Part shown: positions 33,366 through 44,558 of the stretch, piece after piece
Numbering within the stretch: position 1 is the stretch's first letter
Layout of the letters: the number at the start of each line of letters is the position of its first letter
Assembly (NCBI RefSeq): GCF_017654505.1
Contig: NC_054548.1
Location: forward strand, 36,883,570-36,947,569
Reading direction: 5' to 3'
Length of the DNA stretch: 64,000 bases
Origin: Polyodon spathula
Lineage: Eukaryota > Chordata > Actinopteri > Acipenseriformes > Polyodontidae
Made by a program: the position numbers and the translations under genes
The notes under the pieces: model-generated
Database searches by the model: none
What the model saw: only the letters and a program-made list of their open reading frames with translations
What the model was told of the DNA's origin: nothing

Positions 33366-33790
33366 TTAGTATAATGTATCATACAGTCTTTTTTTTTCAT
33401 TTAAGTAAGCAAGGAGAATCTGTAGAAAACCTGGCATATCTGGCGAACAACAGTAAAGTAAATTTTTGGCTGCTTCCACCTGTCTCAAAGTCTGCATAAC
33501 AGATGTATTCTTGTCTGCTGCAGTGTTTTTCATGTAGCTAAGAAGATGCTTTCCCTTTTTTTCCATGCTGCCAAGATAGGTTTCCTTTAATGGGACACCT
33601 GTAAGTTCTTTGAAATGTACCTCTAAACCAACTTCATGAAAAAGAAAACGCCAGTCCTGCAAAAGGCTTAACATGCTTGCTCCTTTACTAATCTCTTAGC
33701 TGGGAGTAGGAAGTCTTCTGCATACACTCCTTTACTTCAGCATTGTCCCAGCTTGTTTCCAGGAAAATTCTTGACATTCTACAAATTAAA
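33366..33790 (-). pseudogene. Candidate exon of the uncharacterised fish family, frameshifted start
   Basis: The minus-strand frame at 33674-33366 encodes LLQDWRFLFHEVGLEVHF, a Glu-Leu-Thr-Gly block, Met-Glu-Lys-Lys-Gly-Lys and a Leu-Ala-Tyr-Leu-Asn-Glu-Lys end. In the family this segment follows a Met-Xaa-Lys-Thr-Xaa-Ser/Tyr block. That block is visible at about 33733-33715 (CMQKTSYSQ) in a different frame, with a third frame carrying Lys-Arg-Leu-Val-Lys-Glu between them. Two indels within about 50 bases therefore suggest a pseudogene, unless a short intron lies there. Order and strand agree with the blocks at 31.1-31.65 kb. Confidence 0.5.
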
Positions 33791-34190
33791 CATAAATATA
33801 CATTACGATAAATGTCACCTTTTCAGACAAAAAATACTGTCTGCAATATACTTCCACAAATAAGATGACAACATATTTAAACAAAAATTACTGTCTGCAT
33901 TGCAATAGTACCTGTTTTCGTGTCTCAAAAAAATACAAATGGCGTATTGTCATTTTAGATGAATCTCCACAGAGAACCTTGCCTTTAAGTTCTAAGATTC
34001 GTGCATGCATAGAAAGACTTAAAAAGGCAAACACTAACTTATTTCCCATGACACCAGGTCTAAATTAGTGAACCATTCTATCTTTTATATCTCTTTCCTG
34101 ATTGAATGTTACTACTTTTCAAAATATGCCAGTCTCACAAGATTATTCTTTTCACGTCATTATCTAAATGATTGTATTCCATTGAAAAGG
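33791..34190. other. No gene recognised
   Basis: AT-rich; nothing recognisable. Confidence 0.45.
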
Positions 34191-34197
34191 TTATCAT

Positions 34198-35480
34198 TTA
34201 ATTTTCTTTCCCCTGATTTTCAGTGTTACTTTTGTTTTTATTTTTGAGGAGCAGATCCTTAACGGTTCCTTTTGTTCTCTCTGCAGCCATTAATATGGTA
34301 TTATCATCATACCCCCTTGACTTAAACTTGGAATACATTTCGAATGATTTCTCATTAAACTGCAGCTCTGTACTGCAATTTCTTTTCACCCCCAGGAGTG
34401 GTCACGTAATATATTTTTAATTAGTGACCATGGGTTTTGACTGTTTGCCAATAAGAGTGAATTCCTACCTGTTGGTTTGTTATATAGTTTGGGTTGTTTG
34501 TAGTTTGTAAACTATTCTCGTCTCCTTTATATATCTCTAAATCCAGAAAGTGTATTACCTGTTGGTCATACTCATATTTCAATGTTAAGTTAATATCAGT
34601 TGAATATACTGCATTCAATTGAATTTCCGAACCAGACCAAATTAGAAGTATGTCCTCAATATACTTTGCCCATATTTTAATAAATGGTGAAAATATGTTT
34701 TTATCAATGTAAATACACTTTTGTTCCCACAGTCCCATATACAGATTCATAGTTTGGGACAAATGCTGCTCCCTTTGCTATGCCCTTTGTCTGAATATAA
34801 TGTCCTTCAAATAAAAAAAATAATTAGAGTTCAAGCATAACTAAAGTAATTCTATAATTAGGTCTGGCAATGTAATTACTTGTGTACATCCAGAATTTAG
34901 ATGTAACAGCTTCAACTCCTCCATTATGCGGAATGTTCGTATATAGACTCGCTATGTCCAAAGACACTAAGCTGTCCTCTGTTTCAATTTTTAATTCCTT
35001 TATCCGATTCAATACATCTCATGTATCAGAAATGTATGATTTAAGTTTGCAGACGAAAGGCTGTAGATGGTAATCTATATTTTGACCCAAGGGTTCAGTG
35101 ATCGCCAAAACTATACTTCCTGGAGGATTAATGGGGTCTTTATGTATTTTTGGCAGACAGTAAAAAACAGGTGGTATTGGATGTTCTGTTTTCAAAAAAT
35201 GATATTCTAATATACTAATTCTGTTGTTTTTTACAGATCGGTCCAATATACAGTCCAACTTTCTCCTTAATTTTCTGAGTGAGGTCTTCTTTCAATGTAC
35301 TGTAAAAGTTTTTATCCTGCATCAAGGCTTCTGTCATTATTCTATATTGATCTGTTCTCATGACTATAATCGTGCCTCCTTTATATGCTGATTTGATAAT
35401 TATATCTTTATTTAGGGCAAGTTCTTTCAGTGCAGCACGTTCATCTTTCGTTATGTCACACCTAGCTTTGGTATAGATCT
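34198..35480 (-). pseudogene. Penelope-like element reverse transcriptase, decayed
   Basis: Minus-strand frames give the Penelope order: a Lys-Asp-Glu-Arg-Ala-Ala-Leu-Lys-Glu-Leu helix and IIIKSAYKGGTIIVM (about 35410-35350, where Asp-Lys-Gly is usual), a Leu-Pro-Lys-Ile-His-Lys block (about 35165), a Pro-Leu-Gly-Gln block, SLYTNIPHN (about 34950-34925) and KYIEDILLIWSG (about 34675-34640). The catalytic YIDD box reads Tyr-Ile-Glu-Asp, a conservative loss of the first Asp. A Lys-Ser-Arg-Gly-Tyr segment follows near 34320. The GIY-YIG endonuclease is not present. Stops and frameshifts occur throughout. Confidence 0.85.
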
Positions 35481-35660
35481 TTTGTGCGATAAATCACTGC
35501 GACCCTTTGCACAGCAGGTCTCATTTGCCAAGGTAAAAGATTCATTATTGGACCCAGATTCAGCTACAATGAGTCTGCCCACTAAGATGTGCAAGAGAAA
35601 TTAGGTTGGAAACCAAATGATATGAAAAACAGTGAATTCTGGCCCACTCCTCTCTTTTGG

Positions 35661-36312
35661 ATAAGAACATAAGAACATAAGAAAGTTTACAAACGAGAGG
35701 AGGCCATTCGGCCCATCTTGCTTGTTTGGTTGTTAGTAGCTTATTGATCCCAAAATCTCATCAAGCAGCTTCTTGAAGGATCCCAGGGTGTCAGCTTCAA
35801 CAACATTACTGGGGAGTTGATTCCAGACCCTCACAATTCTCTGTGTAAAAAAGTGTCTCCTATTTTCTGTTCTGAATGCTCCTTTTTCTAAACTCCATTT
35901 GTGACCCCTGGTCCTTGTTTCTTTTTTCAGGCTGAAAAAGTCCCTTGGGTCGACACTGTCAATACCTTTTAGAATTTTGAATGCTTGAATTAGGTCGCCA
36001 CGCAGTCTTCTTTGTTCAAGACTGAACAGATTCAATTCTTTTAGCCTGTCTGCATATGCCTTTTAAGCCCGGAATAATTCTGGTCGCTCTTCTTTGCACT
36101 CTTTCTAGAGCAGCAATATCTTTTTTATAGCGAGGTGACCAGAACTGCACACAATATTCAAGATGAGGTCTTACTAGTGCATTGTACAGTTTTAACATTA
36201 CTTCCCTTGATTTAAATTCAACACTTTTCACAATGTATCCGAGCATCTTGTTAGCCTTTTTTATAGCTTCCCCACATTGCCTAGATGAAGATGAAGATAG
36301 AGGGGGTGCCAC
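35661..36312 (-). mobile_element. CR1-type LINE, 5'-truncated, with ORF2 end and 3' repeat
   Basis: The minus-strand frames at 36312-36035 and 36035-35733 encode the end of a CR1-like RT ORF: a Lys-Met-Leu-Gly-Tyr block, LYNALVRPHLEYCVQFWSP, VQRRATRIIPGL and, after a frameshift near 36050, NLFSLEQRRLRGDLIQAFK, a Phe-Phe-Thr-Xaa-Arg block and a Trp-Asn-Gln-Leu-Pro block. After the stop comes a short 3' UTR ending in (TTCTTATG)n-like repeats (35661-35690). The 5' end is truncated, as usual for target-primed insertions. Confidence 0.9.
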
Positions 36313-37508
36313 CTAAAATTACCCTTTGTGAGCAACATGAGAACAGTTATAGAGTTATATAGCCAGAACCATTTTTCATGGTACAGAGCTAACTTTGAAC
36401 AGAGCAGTTGAACGCAATCATTTTCTAAAGTGTGGATGTGACCAGTGCAGATGTGATAGGGGCCAAGATAAATTACCCCTTACTAGGTCTTAATCCCTCC
36501 TAGCCTGTAGTCATTTAGTCAAACACTGTCGAATTCTGTTTGATTGTAATAGTCCTGAAGGGATGTCATTTTCACACTTGAATGTAGACCCATGAGATGT
36601 AAAGAGAAATTAATGTGTGGGTTGTGACAGTGGTCATCCAGTGACATGGGCTCATTTGGGTAAGCTAGAATGTGAAGAGGGTGTTCCTGCCAAACGTGTA
36701 AAAGTGTCTTGCAGGTATCAAGTGAAAACTGTGTGGCCCACACCTGCGATGAATTGGATGAAAAGGCCTGTTGTAAACCAGTCTGAGCTGAGCCTAGCTC
36801 AGAGTTCGAATCTTGCTGGGAACGGGCTTATTTAAATAATATTATATATTCGTAGTCAATAATCATAGTAATACTGTATGTACTCTCTTTCAAATAGATT
36901 TGTATACTTGGTAGAAAATAGTAAGTAGCTGTTATGTACAGTCTGTGTAAAAGCATGCAGAGGAAGGTCGGGCTGACCAGCTTTTGACAGACCCTTATCA
37001 GAAGTAGGCCACTCTTTGATTTAGTTGCCAGACCTTGGTGGCTAACTTTGTGGAGAAAGCTGCTAAGCTGGGTAAAAAAGGAAAAACATACTTTGCAATA
37101 AATATATACATGTTCTGTTAGTGTAGATGTTTAAAATAAACACTTGGGTACCCCATACACATCCTCTAGGAACAGAAATGGGAAATGGAACAAGCATTGC
37201 CACAGCAGAGAGCTGAGCCCTATCCAGTATTAGACCTTGATACTATAAGAGAATGGACAAGCAATAGATCAAGTTACCTTTACTGCAAGGAGTGCAGCTG
37301 TGAAATTTGAAATGTGTATTACAATAAAAATCTCAGTACTGCCCCACAAGAAGGACTACATGTAAGGTTTCCACGCTTGGCCTGGAACCTACAGCCTTGT
37401 ACAAGTTGAGGATCAGAGAAGAGTGGAAACATATAAGTACAAGGAAAAGGGGTTCTTCATAAAGCATGAACAAGAAAGAGTACACAGATGGAGACAGAAT
37501 GTTGCAAT
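36313..37508. other. No gene recognised
   Basis: Includes a GAGTTCGAATCTTGCTGGG-like B-box-resembling sequence at about 36801-36820, but no convincing A box or SINE body. Confidence 0.45.
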
Positions 37509-37513
37509 TAGAC

Positions 37514-37985
37514 TGATAAAGAGAGAAAAGATCAGTGTTGTAAATCTCCCTCCCAACCTTGACGATAGGTGGAAACCGGAAGGTAACCATATTAGGGGGA
37601 GCGCGTAGTTGCAAGTACCCGGAAAGACTCTATTGCAATCAGCTGTGGGTCGGCACTCTATCAGAAAAACCATGGCGACGGATTGATTGCAGGGAGGAGG
37701 TTGTGGATACAAAGGGGAAGCAGCTACATCAGTATGCTGACTTGGGTGGAGAAACGTAAATCACCAGCAGGGACGGGTTGTGTTTGTTTTGTTTTGGGTT
37801 ATTTTTGTGTTTGTGTCTTTATAGAGGAGGAGTGAGAAGCCAGGGACTGCAGCCACGGAGCCAGCCCACTTAACCAGAGTACTTTTTTCACTTCATGACA
37901 CACCCCTGAGGATCAAAAAAGTACATTTTCATGCACGGGACTGTGGATTGGGAATTTATAAAAATAGCTGCATACTTTTTGTTCT
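37514..37985 (+). mobile_element. Truncated 5' LTR of the 37.5-kb gypsy element
   Basis: Matches the 3' LTR from TGATAAAGAGAGAAA through TTTATAAAAATAGCTG (about 37955-37970). The first two bases are missing compared with TGTGATAAAG in the 3' copy. The similarity ends just before the RNase H coding sequence starts. Confidence 0.85.
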
Positions 37986-38430
37986 GATTTCACCAGATTT
38001 CAACAAAGAGTTCATCCTTCAGACTGATGCCTCCCACATTGGTCTGGGGGCGGTCCTTTCCCAGCAAGTTGATGGGGTAGAACACTTATTTGAGCAAAAA
38101 AAAATGGCTCCTTGGGAGATTAACTACTCCATCATTGAAAAGGAGTGTTTAGCCATCAAATGGGGTACTGATGCTCTTCACTATTACTTGTTGGGCCGTT
38201 CTTTTTCTCTTGTCACTGATCATGGCACTTTAAGGTGGTGAGACACGATGAAGGTCAATGATGCTAGGATAACTCGATGGTCTCTGGCGCTGCAACCCTT
38301 CCACTACACCGTGAAACATTGTGTGGGTAAGGAGCATCAAAATGCTAATTTTTTTTCAAGGGAGGGGGGACCTTTGGGGAATGTAGAGTTGGCCAAGCGT
38401 TCCTTCGGAATAACTCTGAGGGATGAGATA
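37985..38430 (+). pseudogene. Gypsy RNase H domain
   Basis: The frame from 37985 reads FILQTDASHIGLGAVLSQ, then IEKECLAIKWG and SLVTDHG, which carry the Asp-Glu-Asp residues of RNase H. It is followed by a TGA at 38239-38241 (in Arg-Trp-stop) and, further on, RITRWSLALQPFHYTVKH and an Asn-Ala-Asn block. A G-rich stretch and an Asn/Phe-Gly-Ile-Thr-Leu-Arg tail lead to the polypurine tract. There is one clear in-frame stop, and otherwise better conservation than in the 17-kb copy, so this is probably a younger element. Confidence 0.88.
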
Positions 38431-39106
38431 TGTGATAAAGAGAGAAAGGCTCAATGTTGTAAATCACCCTCTCAACAAGAAAGGGCGCTGTGTAAGGATA
38501 GTGGTACACTGCCTCCTCGATGGGCCACCTGACGGTAGGTGGAAACCGGAAGGTGACCATATTAGGGGGAGCACATAGTTGCAAGTACCCGGAACGACTC
38601 TATGCAATCAGCTGCAGAACGGCCCTCTACTGGAGAAACCATGGCGACGGGTTGATTGCAGGGAAGAGGTTGTGGGTACAAAGGGGAAGTAGCTTCTACA
38701 GTACTCTGCCTTGCGCTGAGAAACGTAAATCACCAGCTGGAGTGGGTTTTGTTTGTTTTGTTTCAGGTTATTTTTGTGTTTGTGTCTCTATAGAGGCGGA
38801 GTGAGGAGCAGGGAACTGCAGCTACGGAGCCAGCGCACTTTACCAGAGCACTTTCTTCACCTCACGACACCAACACACCCCTGCGGATCAAAAGAGCACA
38901 TGTTCGTGCACTGGACTGTGGATTGGGGATTTATAAAAATAGCTGTGTACTTTCTGTTTTGGTCTGCAAACCAGCCGTGTTCCCGCCGATACCATTGCTG
39001 GTAGAGGGGTGGTTCTTTTTGCTTGTTTATTAAAAACACAGGTGTTTTTGGGAACATAACTGTTTGGACAATTGTTTTATTCATCACACCACTCGCACCT
39101 GTCACA
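38431..39106 (+). mobile_element. 3' LTR of the 37.5-kb gypsy element
   Basis: Starts TGTGATAAAGAG after CTGAGGGATGAGATA (polypurine tract) and ends ACCTGTCACA; 676 bp. It differs in sequence from the LTR family at 19.0 kb but shares the start and end style. Confidence 0.87.
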
Positions 39107-39111
39107 GAGAC

Positions 39112-42100
39112 AAAACCAAATTGTCAGCAAAATGGAAAACAGCAACCTTTCACAAGAGAGAGCGTACAGTTTTTGTCAGGCACCTATGAAAAAGGGAACT
39201 GGACATTGATTTCAGGCAGAAGGACCTGCTACGGAACACAGGATAAATATGGACATGAAACACAAACAAGACAGTGTTCATTCGGATGGGAAGATTACTT
39301 GTAGGGACGCACACGCATTCATGAGTTTAGACAATTTATTTTAGATAGGGACACACACACCTAGATAGGATCCTGGTGAGTCGGCAGCGCGCTTGAGTAT
39401 CAGACTAAGAACTTTCCTGGAAGACTCTTCAAACATCTTCGTCAATTCTTCTGATTGGTAAATATGGCTGAGCACTCCCATGTAGCTTGTTTTTGTAGTT
39501 TAATTGTAAAGCTTGTTGTTATTTTTATTACTATTCATTTACAGACGACCTAGTAATTAATGCATTGGTATTTCTGAGAAAACTGTTTGAGTGCAAATAT
39601 ATCTAAAATCATATATCTATTTAACGGGTTACATTTTGAACAGAACACATTTCATTCTAGCAAATATTCTTATGTTTGTTATTTAATGATTGGAACTGAT
39701 CTATTAACATACTAGTAATTGAGATTTATTATTCTCTTAAAAAGTATATTTGCATTTAATAGGTGTCTTGGAATACGGTGTGATTATAAGAGAGGTTTGG
39801 TCTTTGAATGATGCATTTTTGTAGTCTATAATTATTTTAACTTGTAATTGCTTTATTATTACCACGCTTGTAAACTTAACACAATTTAAAAACAAAGAAT
39901 CTGATTTTAAACTAATAACTAGACTCGAGCCGTTCTTTTTGTAAATATTTTTTTTGCAAGAAGCACTTTCGTCCCGTCTATCTAAACCAGCGGAAGCAGG
40001 TGAGATAACATTTACAAGTTTGCACATTACAATTCACACCCTTTACACATTTAAGCAGAGTTTCTTTATATTGTTTTGTATTTCTGATTACAGTTACGTT
40101 AAGTTGATCTGCTTTGAATTCAAATAGGCACAGATAAAATCCTTCTTTCCACTGACACTCTGACCCAGAGACTTCATTGCTGCAGCACGTCTGGGTCAGT
40201 GAGAATTTCATCATCCTAGTATTGTGTAAACAGACACGCTTGGTGTAACATCACGGCTAGTGCACCAGTAGCACAACCTAGCTTTCAGGGGAGCGCAGGT
40301 ATTGGTTAGCATTCGGTTGCGTAGCAACACAGTAAAGTCACTGAACTGAAAGGACAGGACAGCAGTACGAGAGAAAGTACAGAGTACTTTGTTGAAGTGA
40401 TTATTTATATGCCTTACCTCCGATTGTTTTTGCAAAGTTAATAAATGCATTATTATTGTTGAAGCGTATGCAATTTTTCCCTATTTCTTCTACAGGAAAG
40501 TATTATTGAATTTGAAGCATTTTGTCCCCTTCCACAGGAAACAAGTATCAGTTTTATAAGTAAATGCTATGTTGTGATAAATGTTATTTCCTTCGCCCTT
40601 ATCTTGCCTCTCAAAGGAATTTTATTATAAGTTTTATGTCTGATATTGTCGTAGTATAAACTATTTGTAATTAGTTAAGACCTAATTTTATTAATTTTGT
40701 TCTACTTATTCGTATTGGTTAAGAGTACCGGGATTATGAGTTATTCGTATTCACTTGTAATGTTCTAGTAAGTGACAAATTGCCAAATATAGTGAATACT
40801 TTTATTCATTATCTTACTTTTGAGCCCTGGTAATATTATTGTTCTGTGGCTATTGTATTTTCATTTGTTTGTATCAATTGTTTTATAATATACCTTTATT
40901 GGTTATTGAATAGTTCATATTTAGTTTGATTGATAAGATTGTTTGGAATTACTTATAGCTTTTAAGAGTGATATTTTAGATTTTGTATAGTTGTAGGTTG
41001 ATGTGATATCTTTATAGATAGTTTGTATTTGATTATATGGAGAGTGTTTTTGATTTTAAGTTGTTGGATTTTATGTTTGGATAACATAGAGGTTTATGAA
41101 TGGACAGGGCTGACTATTTCATTAAACTTAATATCCTTTTCACTTTTATTCTTGTTTAACTGATATTGTATTTGAACTTGTTCTTATTTAATTTTTAGCT
41201 TGTTTTGATATCTTGGTTGAGTTTAATATTCTATTACTTTTATATTGCTTTTATTATTTTAAATGGTATTTATTTTATATTGAACTTGATATCCTTTTTA
41301 CTTTTTATTCTTGTTTAATTGATATTGTATTTTAACTTGTTTTACTTTAATATTCTATTACTTCTGTATTTCTTTTATTAAGTTAAACTGGTATTTATTT
41401 TATGTTTGATATTTTATTTTAATGTTTTAATTTTATATTGTATTTTATTTGTGTATTTCTTTTTGGTATAAGATTGTAGATTAATTGGTCATTTCTTTCA
41501 TTTCACATTTCAATATTTTGATATGGTATTTTAATTTGGTATTATTCTTTAATTTAGTCATTTGATTGATTTGATGTTTTGATTTAAAATTTTTTAATGA
41601 TATCATTCCTTTATTAGTGTTTTCTGTATTTTGATATTATTGTTTAGTCAGTTGCAATTGTCCCTATTGCTCCAGGTGCAAGTGTTGTTGTCAGTTGTGT
41701 GCATTTCATATATGTTCATCACCAGTGATAGATCCATCCTTGCTCATAGTATTTGTTCTTAATATTGTATTTTGACCATCCAAAATTAGTGAATATCATT
41801 CTGAGCATAGACCGTACTCTTTTTAAACGAGTGAGCGGGCATATTTTATTTTTGTTCTTTTTAGTTGTACATGGTGTTTTACAAGTTAGGGGTCTATACT
41901 AGGTCGGTCAAACGAGTGATTCCGGAAACGTAAACACATGACAGTTGAAAGAACATAGTAAAAGTTATTACAACAGAAGCATGGCATTGACGATATTGCA
42001 AATATACTGTTAAGACACATTTGAAATAATGTTAATTAAATCAATTTAAGAATGTTCAGTTTCTCCAACTAGGTGGAGGGTCTTGGATATTGCAATATTA

Positions 42101-42528
42101 ATTAAACCAACATTTGAAATATTGGACACCTGTTTAGTTTTTATAAAGATTTTAGTTTTTATAAAGATTTCTCTGCAGTAATAAACAGAGGTACTTATTT
42201 GCAGAGAAGACTGTAGAGTTTGAAAGTGATATAAATAATTAAGGTCTGCGGTTTTTCTGTAATTGTTTGTCTCAGACACAAAGTATAATACTGGAAGGGT
42301 ATTAGACCTTCAAATGATAAGGCTTGGTCTTTGGCACCTCAGAGTAGGATTCTGTGTTGGCTCGTTAAAGCGAGATTCACTAGTCGTCAGCAGTTTTGAA
42401 TCCAGGGTCTTTCCAAAATTAACTCTCGTCATGATATCATAGAAATTAATGAACACTTGCCAGCCGAAAGAGCAATTGATTAAAATAGAAAAGTCATATA
42501 CAAAAGGTGATGTTTTATATATAAAGAT
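39112..42528. other. AT-rich intergenic, no gene recognised
   Basis: The part from about 40480 to 41700 is strongly T-rich and partly repetitive (see 41127-41408). No gene seen. Confidence 0.5.
41127..41408. repeat. Imperfect tandem duplication in T-rich DNA
   Basis: The segment from ACTTAATATCC (41127) to about 41282 is repeated from ACTTGATATCC (41284) to about 41408. Shared blocks include TTCTTGTTTAA, TGATATTGTATTT, AATATTCTATTAC and GGTATTTATTTTAT. The second copy lacks about 35 bases. Confidence 0.75.
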
Positions 42529-43130
42529 TGTGATGGAGTGTACATTCTGGAGCAAAATTGGTCAGCCATGGGGCCGTGGCTGTGAATGCACACTCCATCT
42601 GGGTAACAGTTGTGGTGATGGTTTTAAAAAAAAATAATAACATGTGAAGACAACGTAAACCAACTGGGTAGTAAATAAACTGTGAAATAATGTATTATGT
42701 TAGAAAGGATATCTGAAGGCTTTAAGACCCTGGGGAGTATACTGATGTCAGGAGTGATCATCGATTATCATAATTGTTAATTATCACCTGCACCTGGCTG
42801 TCATTGTAAATTAGAGCCAGGCGCAGGGTATTTAAAGAAAGCAGCCAGTCTGTTCACGACTCCTGGTGTGTGAAGAGCCTGGTTCATGGTGATTTCAACC
42901 AAAACAAAAAGGTAGTGTGAAAAAGTCTTTTTTTGTGTGTTCTGTTTGGTCAGTTTGTGTTACAGGTAAACATCTTAGCTGTCCTGTGTTAGTGAGGCTC
43001 CTGTGTGTAGTAGTTAGAGCTCAAGAAAGAGCTAGGCGTTTGTTTTTGTTTATTTCTGTTTATTAAAAGTGTGTGTAAGGGCTTGAAAAATCAATTTCTG
43101 TGTCCTGGGTCCTGAATTAAAGGGGCAACA
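42529..43130 (+). mobile_element. LTR-like segment with 5' hairpin
   Basis: Begins TGTGATGGAGTGTACATTC and contains a hairpin (42533-42595), then a TATTTAAAG TATA-like box (about 42830) and TTTATTAAAAGTG (about 43055) as a polyadenylation-like signal, ending near GGGGCAACA. This layout resembles an LTR. The right side abuts the truncated end of a Tc1 element, and no target duplication is visible. Confidence 0.4.
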
Positions 43131-44556
43131 AACCTTGTTTTTAAGAAATAAAAAACTGAAATATCTTGCTTGCATAAGTATTCAACCCCCACACATTAAT
43201 ATTGGGTGGAGCCACCTTTCGCTGCAATAACAGCTTTAAGTCTTTTGGGGTAAGTATGTACTAGCTTTGCACACAGTGTCGGAGTGATTTTGGCCCATTA
43301 TTCTTAGCAGTTTTGCTCCAGGTTGTTCAGGTTGGTTGGACGACACTTGTGGACCAGAATTTTCAAATAGTGCCACATATTCTCAATGGGATTGAGATCA
43401 GGACTTTGACTGGGCCACTGTAGGACATTCATCTTTTTGTTCTTGTGCCACTCCAATGTTGCTTTGGCCTTGTGCTTGGGATTATTGTCCTTCTGAAAGG
43501 TGAACTTCCTTCCAAGCTTCAGTTTTTTAGCAGACTGAAGCAGCTTCTCTTGCAGTATTTTCTTGTGTTTTGCTCCCTCCATTCTTCCTTCAATTGTAAC
43601 AAGATGCCCAGTCCCTGCTGATGAGAAGCATCCCCACAGTATGATGCTGCCACCACCATATTTTACTGTAGGGATGGTGTGTCTTGAGGCATGAGCAGAG
43701 GTAGGTTTGCACCTCACATAGCCCTTTGAGTTTTGGTCAAAAAGCTTTATCTTGGTCTCATGTGACCACAATGTTTTTCCACATGGCAAACTCCAGACGT
43801 GCTTTCAGGTGGTACTCTGAGTAACTGCTTCTTTCTTGCCACCCTCCCATATAGGCCAGTGTTATGCAGAGCTCTTGATATGGTTGACTGGTGCACCATT
43901 ACTCCACTCCCAGCCACTGAACTCAGTAGCTCCTTCAAAGTGATTGTTGGCCTCTCTGTGGCTTCTCTCACAAGTCTCCTTCTTGTTTGAGCGTTAAGTT
44001 TTGAGGGACACCCTTTTCTTGGCAGTGCCTGGGTGGTGTGATGCAGCTTCCACCTCCTGATTATTGATCCAACTGTGCTCACTGGAATTTCCAACACTTG
44101 GATATTATATTGTACCCTTTCTCTAATCTATGCATTTGCTTTACTTTATCTTTAAATTCTGTAGAATGCTCTTTGGTCTTCATTTTCCTTCAGATTCACA
44201 GCCTTACCAATGATCCTTCAATAGCAGGGTTTTTATCCAGAAAATGTGATGGCAATTTTAATGGTTCACAGGTGGAGGCCAATGGTAAGGTAATTGTGTC
44301 CTCGTCAGGGCAATTTCTTTCATCGGTGCAAACTGGGAGCTTCCACAGCACAGGGGTTGAATATTTATGCAAGCAAGATTTTGGTTTTTTATTTTTCTTA
44401 AATATTTCCCAACATAAAACCAATGTTACCTTGCAATAATTGATTTTGAGTTTCAGTGTTTTAAAATATCAAACAGAACAAAATTTCAATGTACCATTTG
44501 TAATTTGGTAATATCAGAGAATTGGTCAGGGGTCTAAATACTTTTGCAAGGCACTG
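43131..44556 (-). mobile_element. Tc1-like transposon, left end truncated
   Basis: The right terminus (CTTTTGCAAGGCACTG at 44541-44556) is followed by TATA. Inner sequences TTGCTTGCATAAGTATTCAA (about 43167) and its complement near 44360 mark the inverted subterminal repeats. The outer 170 or so bases of the left repeat are missing. The transposase lies on the minus strand between them. Confidence 0.9.
43304..44110 (-). pseudogene. Tc1 transposase, first catalytic Asp changed to His
   Basis: Minus-strand frames at 44097-43747 and 43789-43304 give the helix-turn-helix (IPVSTVGSIIRRWK), the GRVARKKQLL linker, the catalytic block Leu-Trp-Ser-His-Glu-Thr-Lys (Asp usual in place of His), DNNPKHKA with the second Asp, and SPDLNPIENMWHYLK with the final Glu. 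The two frames overlap with a shift near 43760. The His substitution and the frameshift each abolish activity. Otherwise this is the most complete Tc1 coding region in the window. Confidence 0.92.
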
Positions 44557-44558
44557 TA

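Larger units (their letters stand above)
37509..39111 (+). mobile_element. Gypsy element reduced to LTR-RNase H-LTR
   Basis: A 5' LTR (37514 to about 37985) and a 3' LTR (38431-39106) are near-identical over most of the shared length. Between them lies only the RNase H region. The flanks TAGAC (37509-37513) and GAGAC (39107-39111) match at four of five positions, as expected of an aged 5-bp target duplication. The 5' LTR lacks its last 190 or so bases, which were deleted together with gag, protease, integrase and RT. Again, no integrase lies between RNase H and the LTR. Confidence 0.88.

Noticed and set aside
36790..36830. Second tRNA-like or SINE head with GTTCGAATC
   Set aside because: Only a B-box-like motif; no A box at the right distance and no SINE body.
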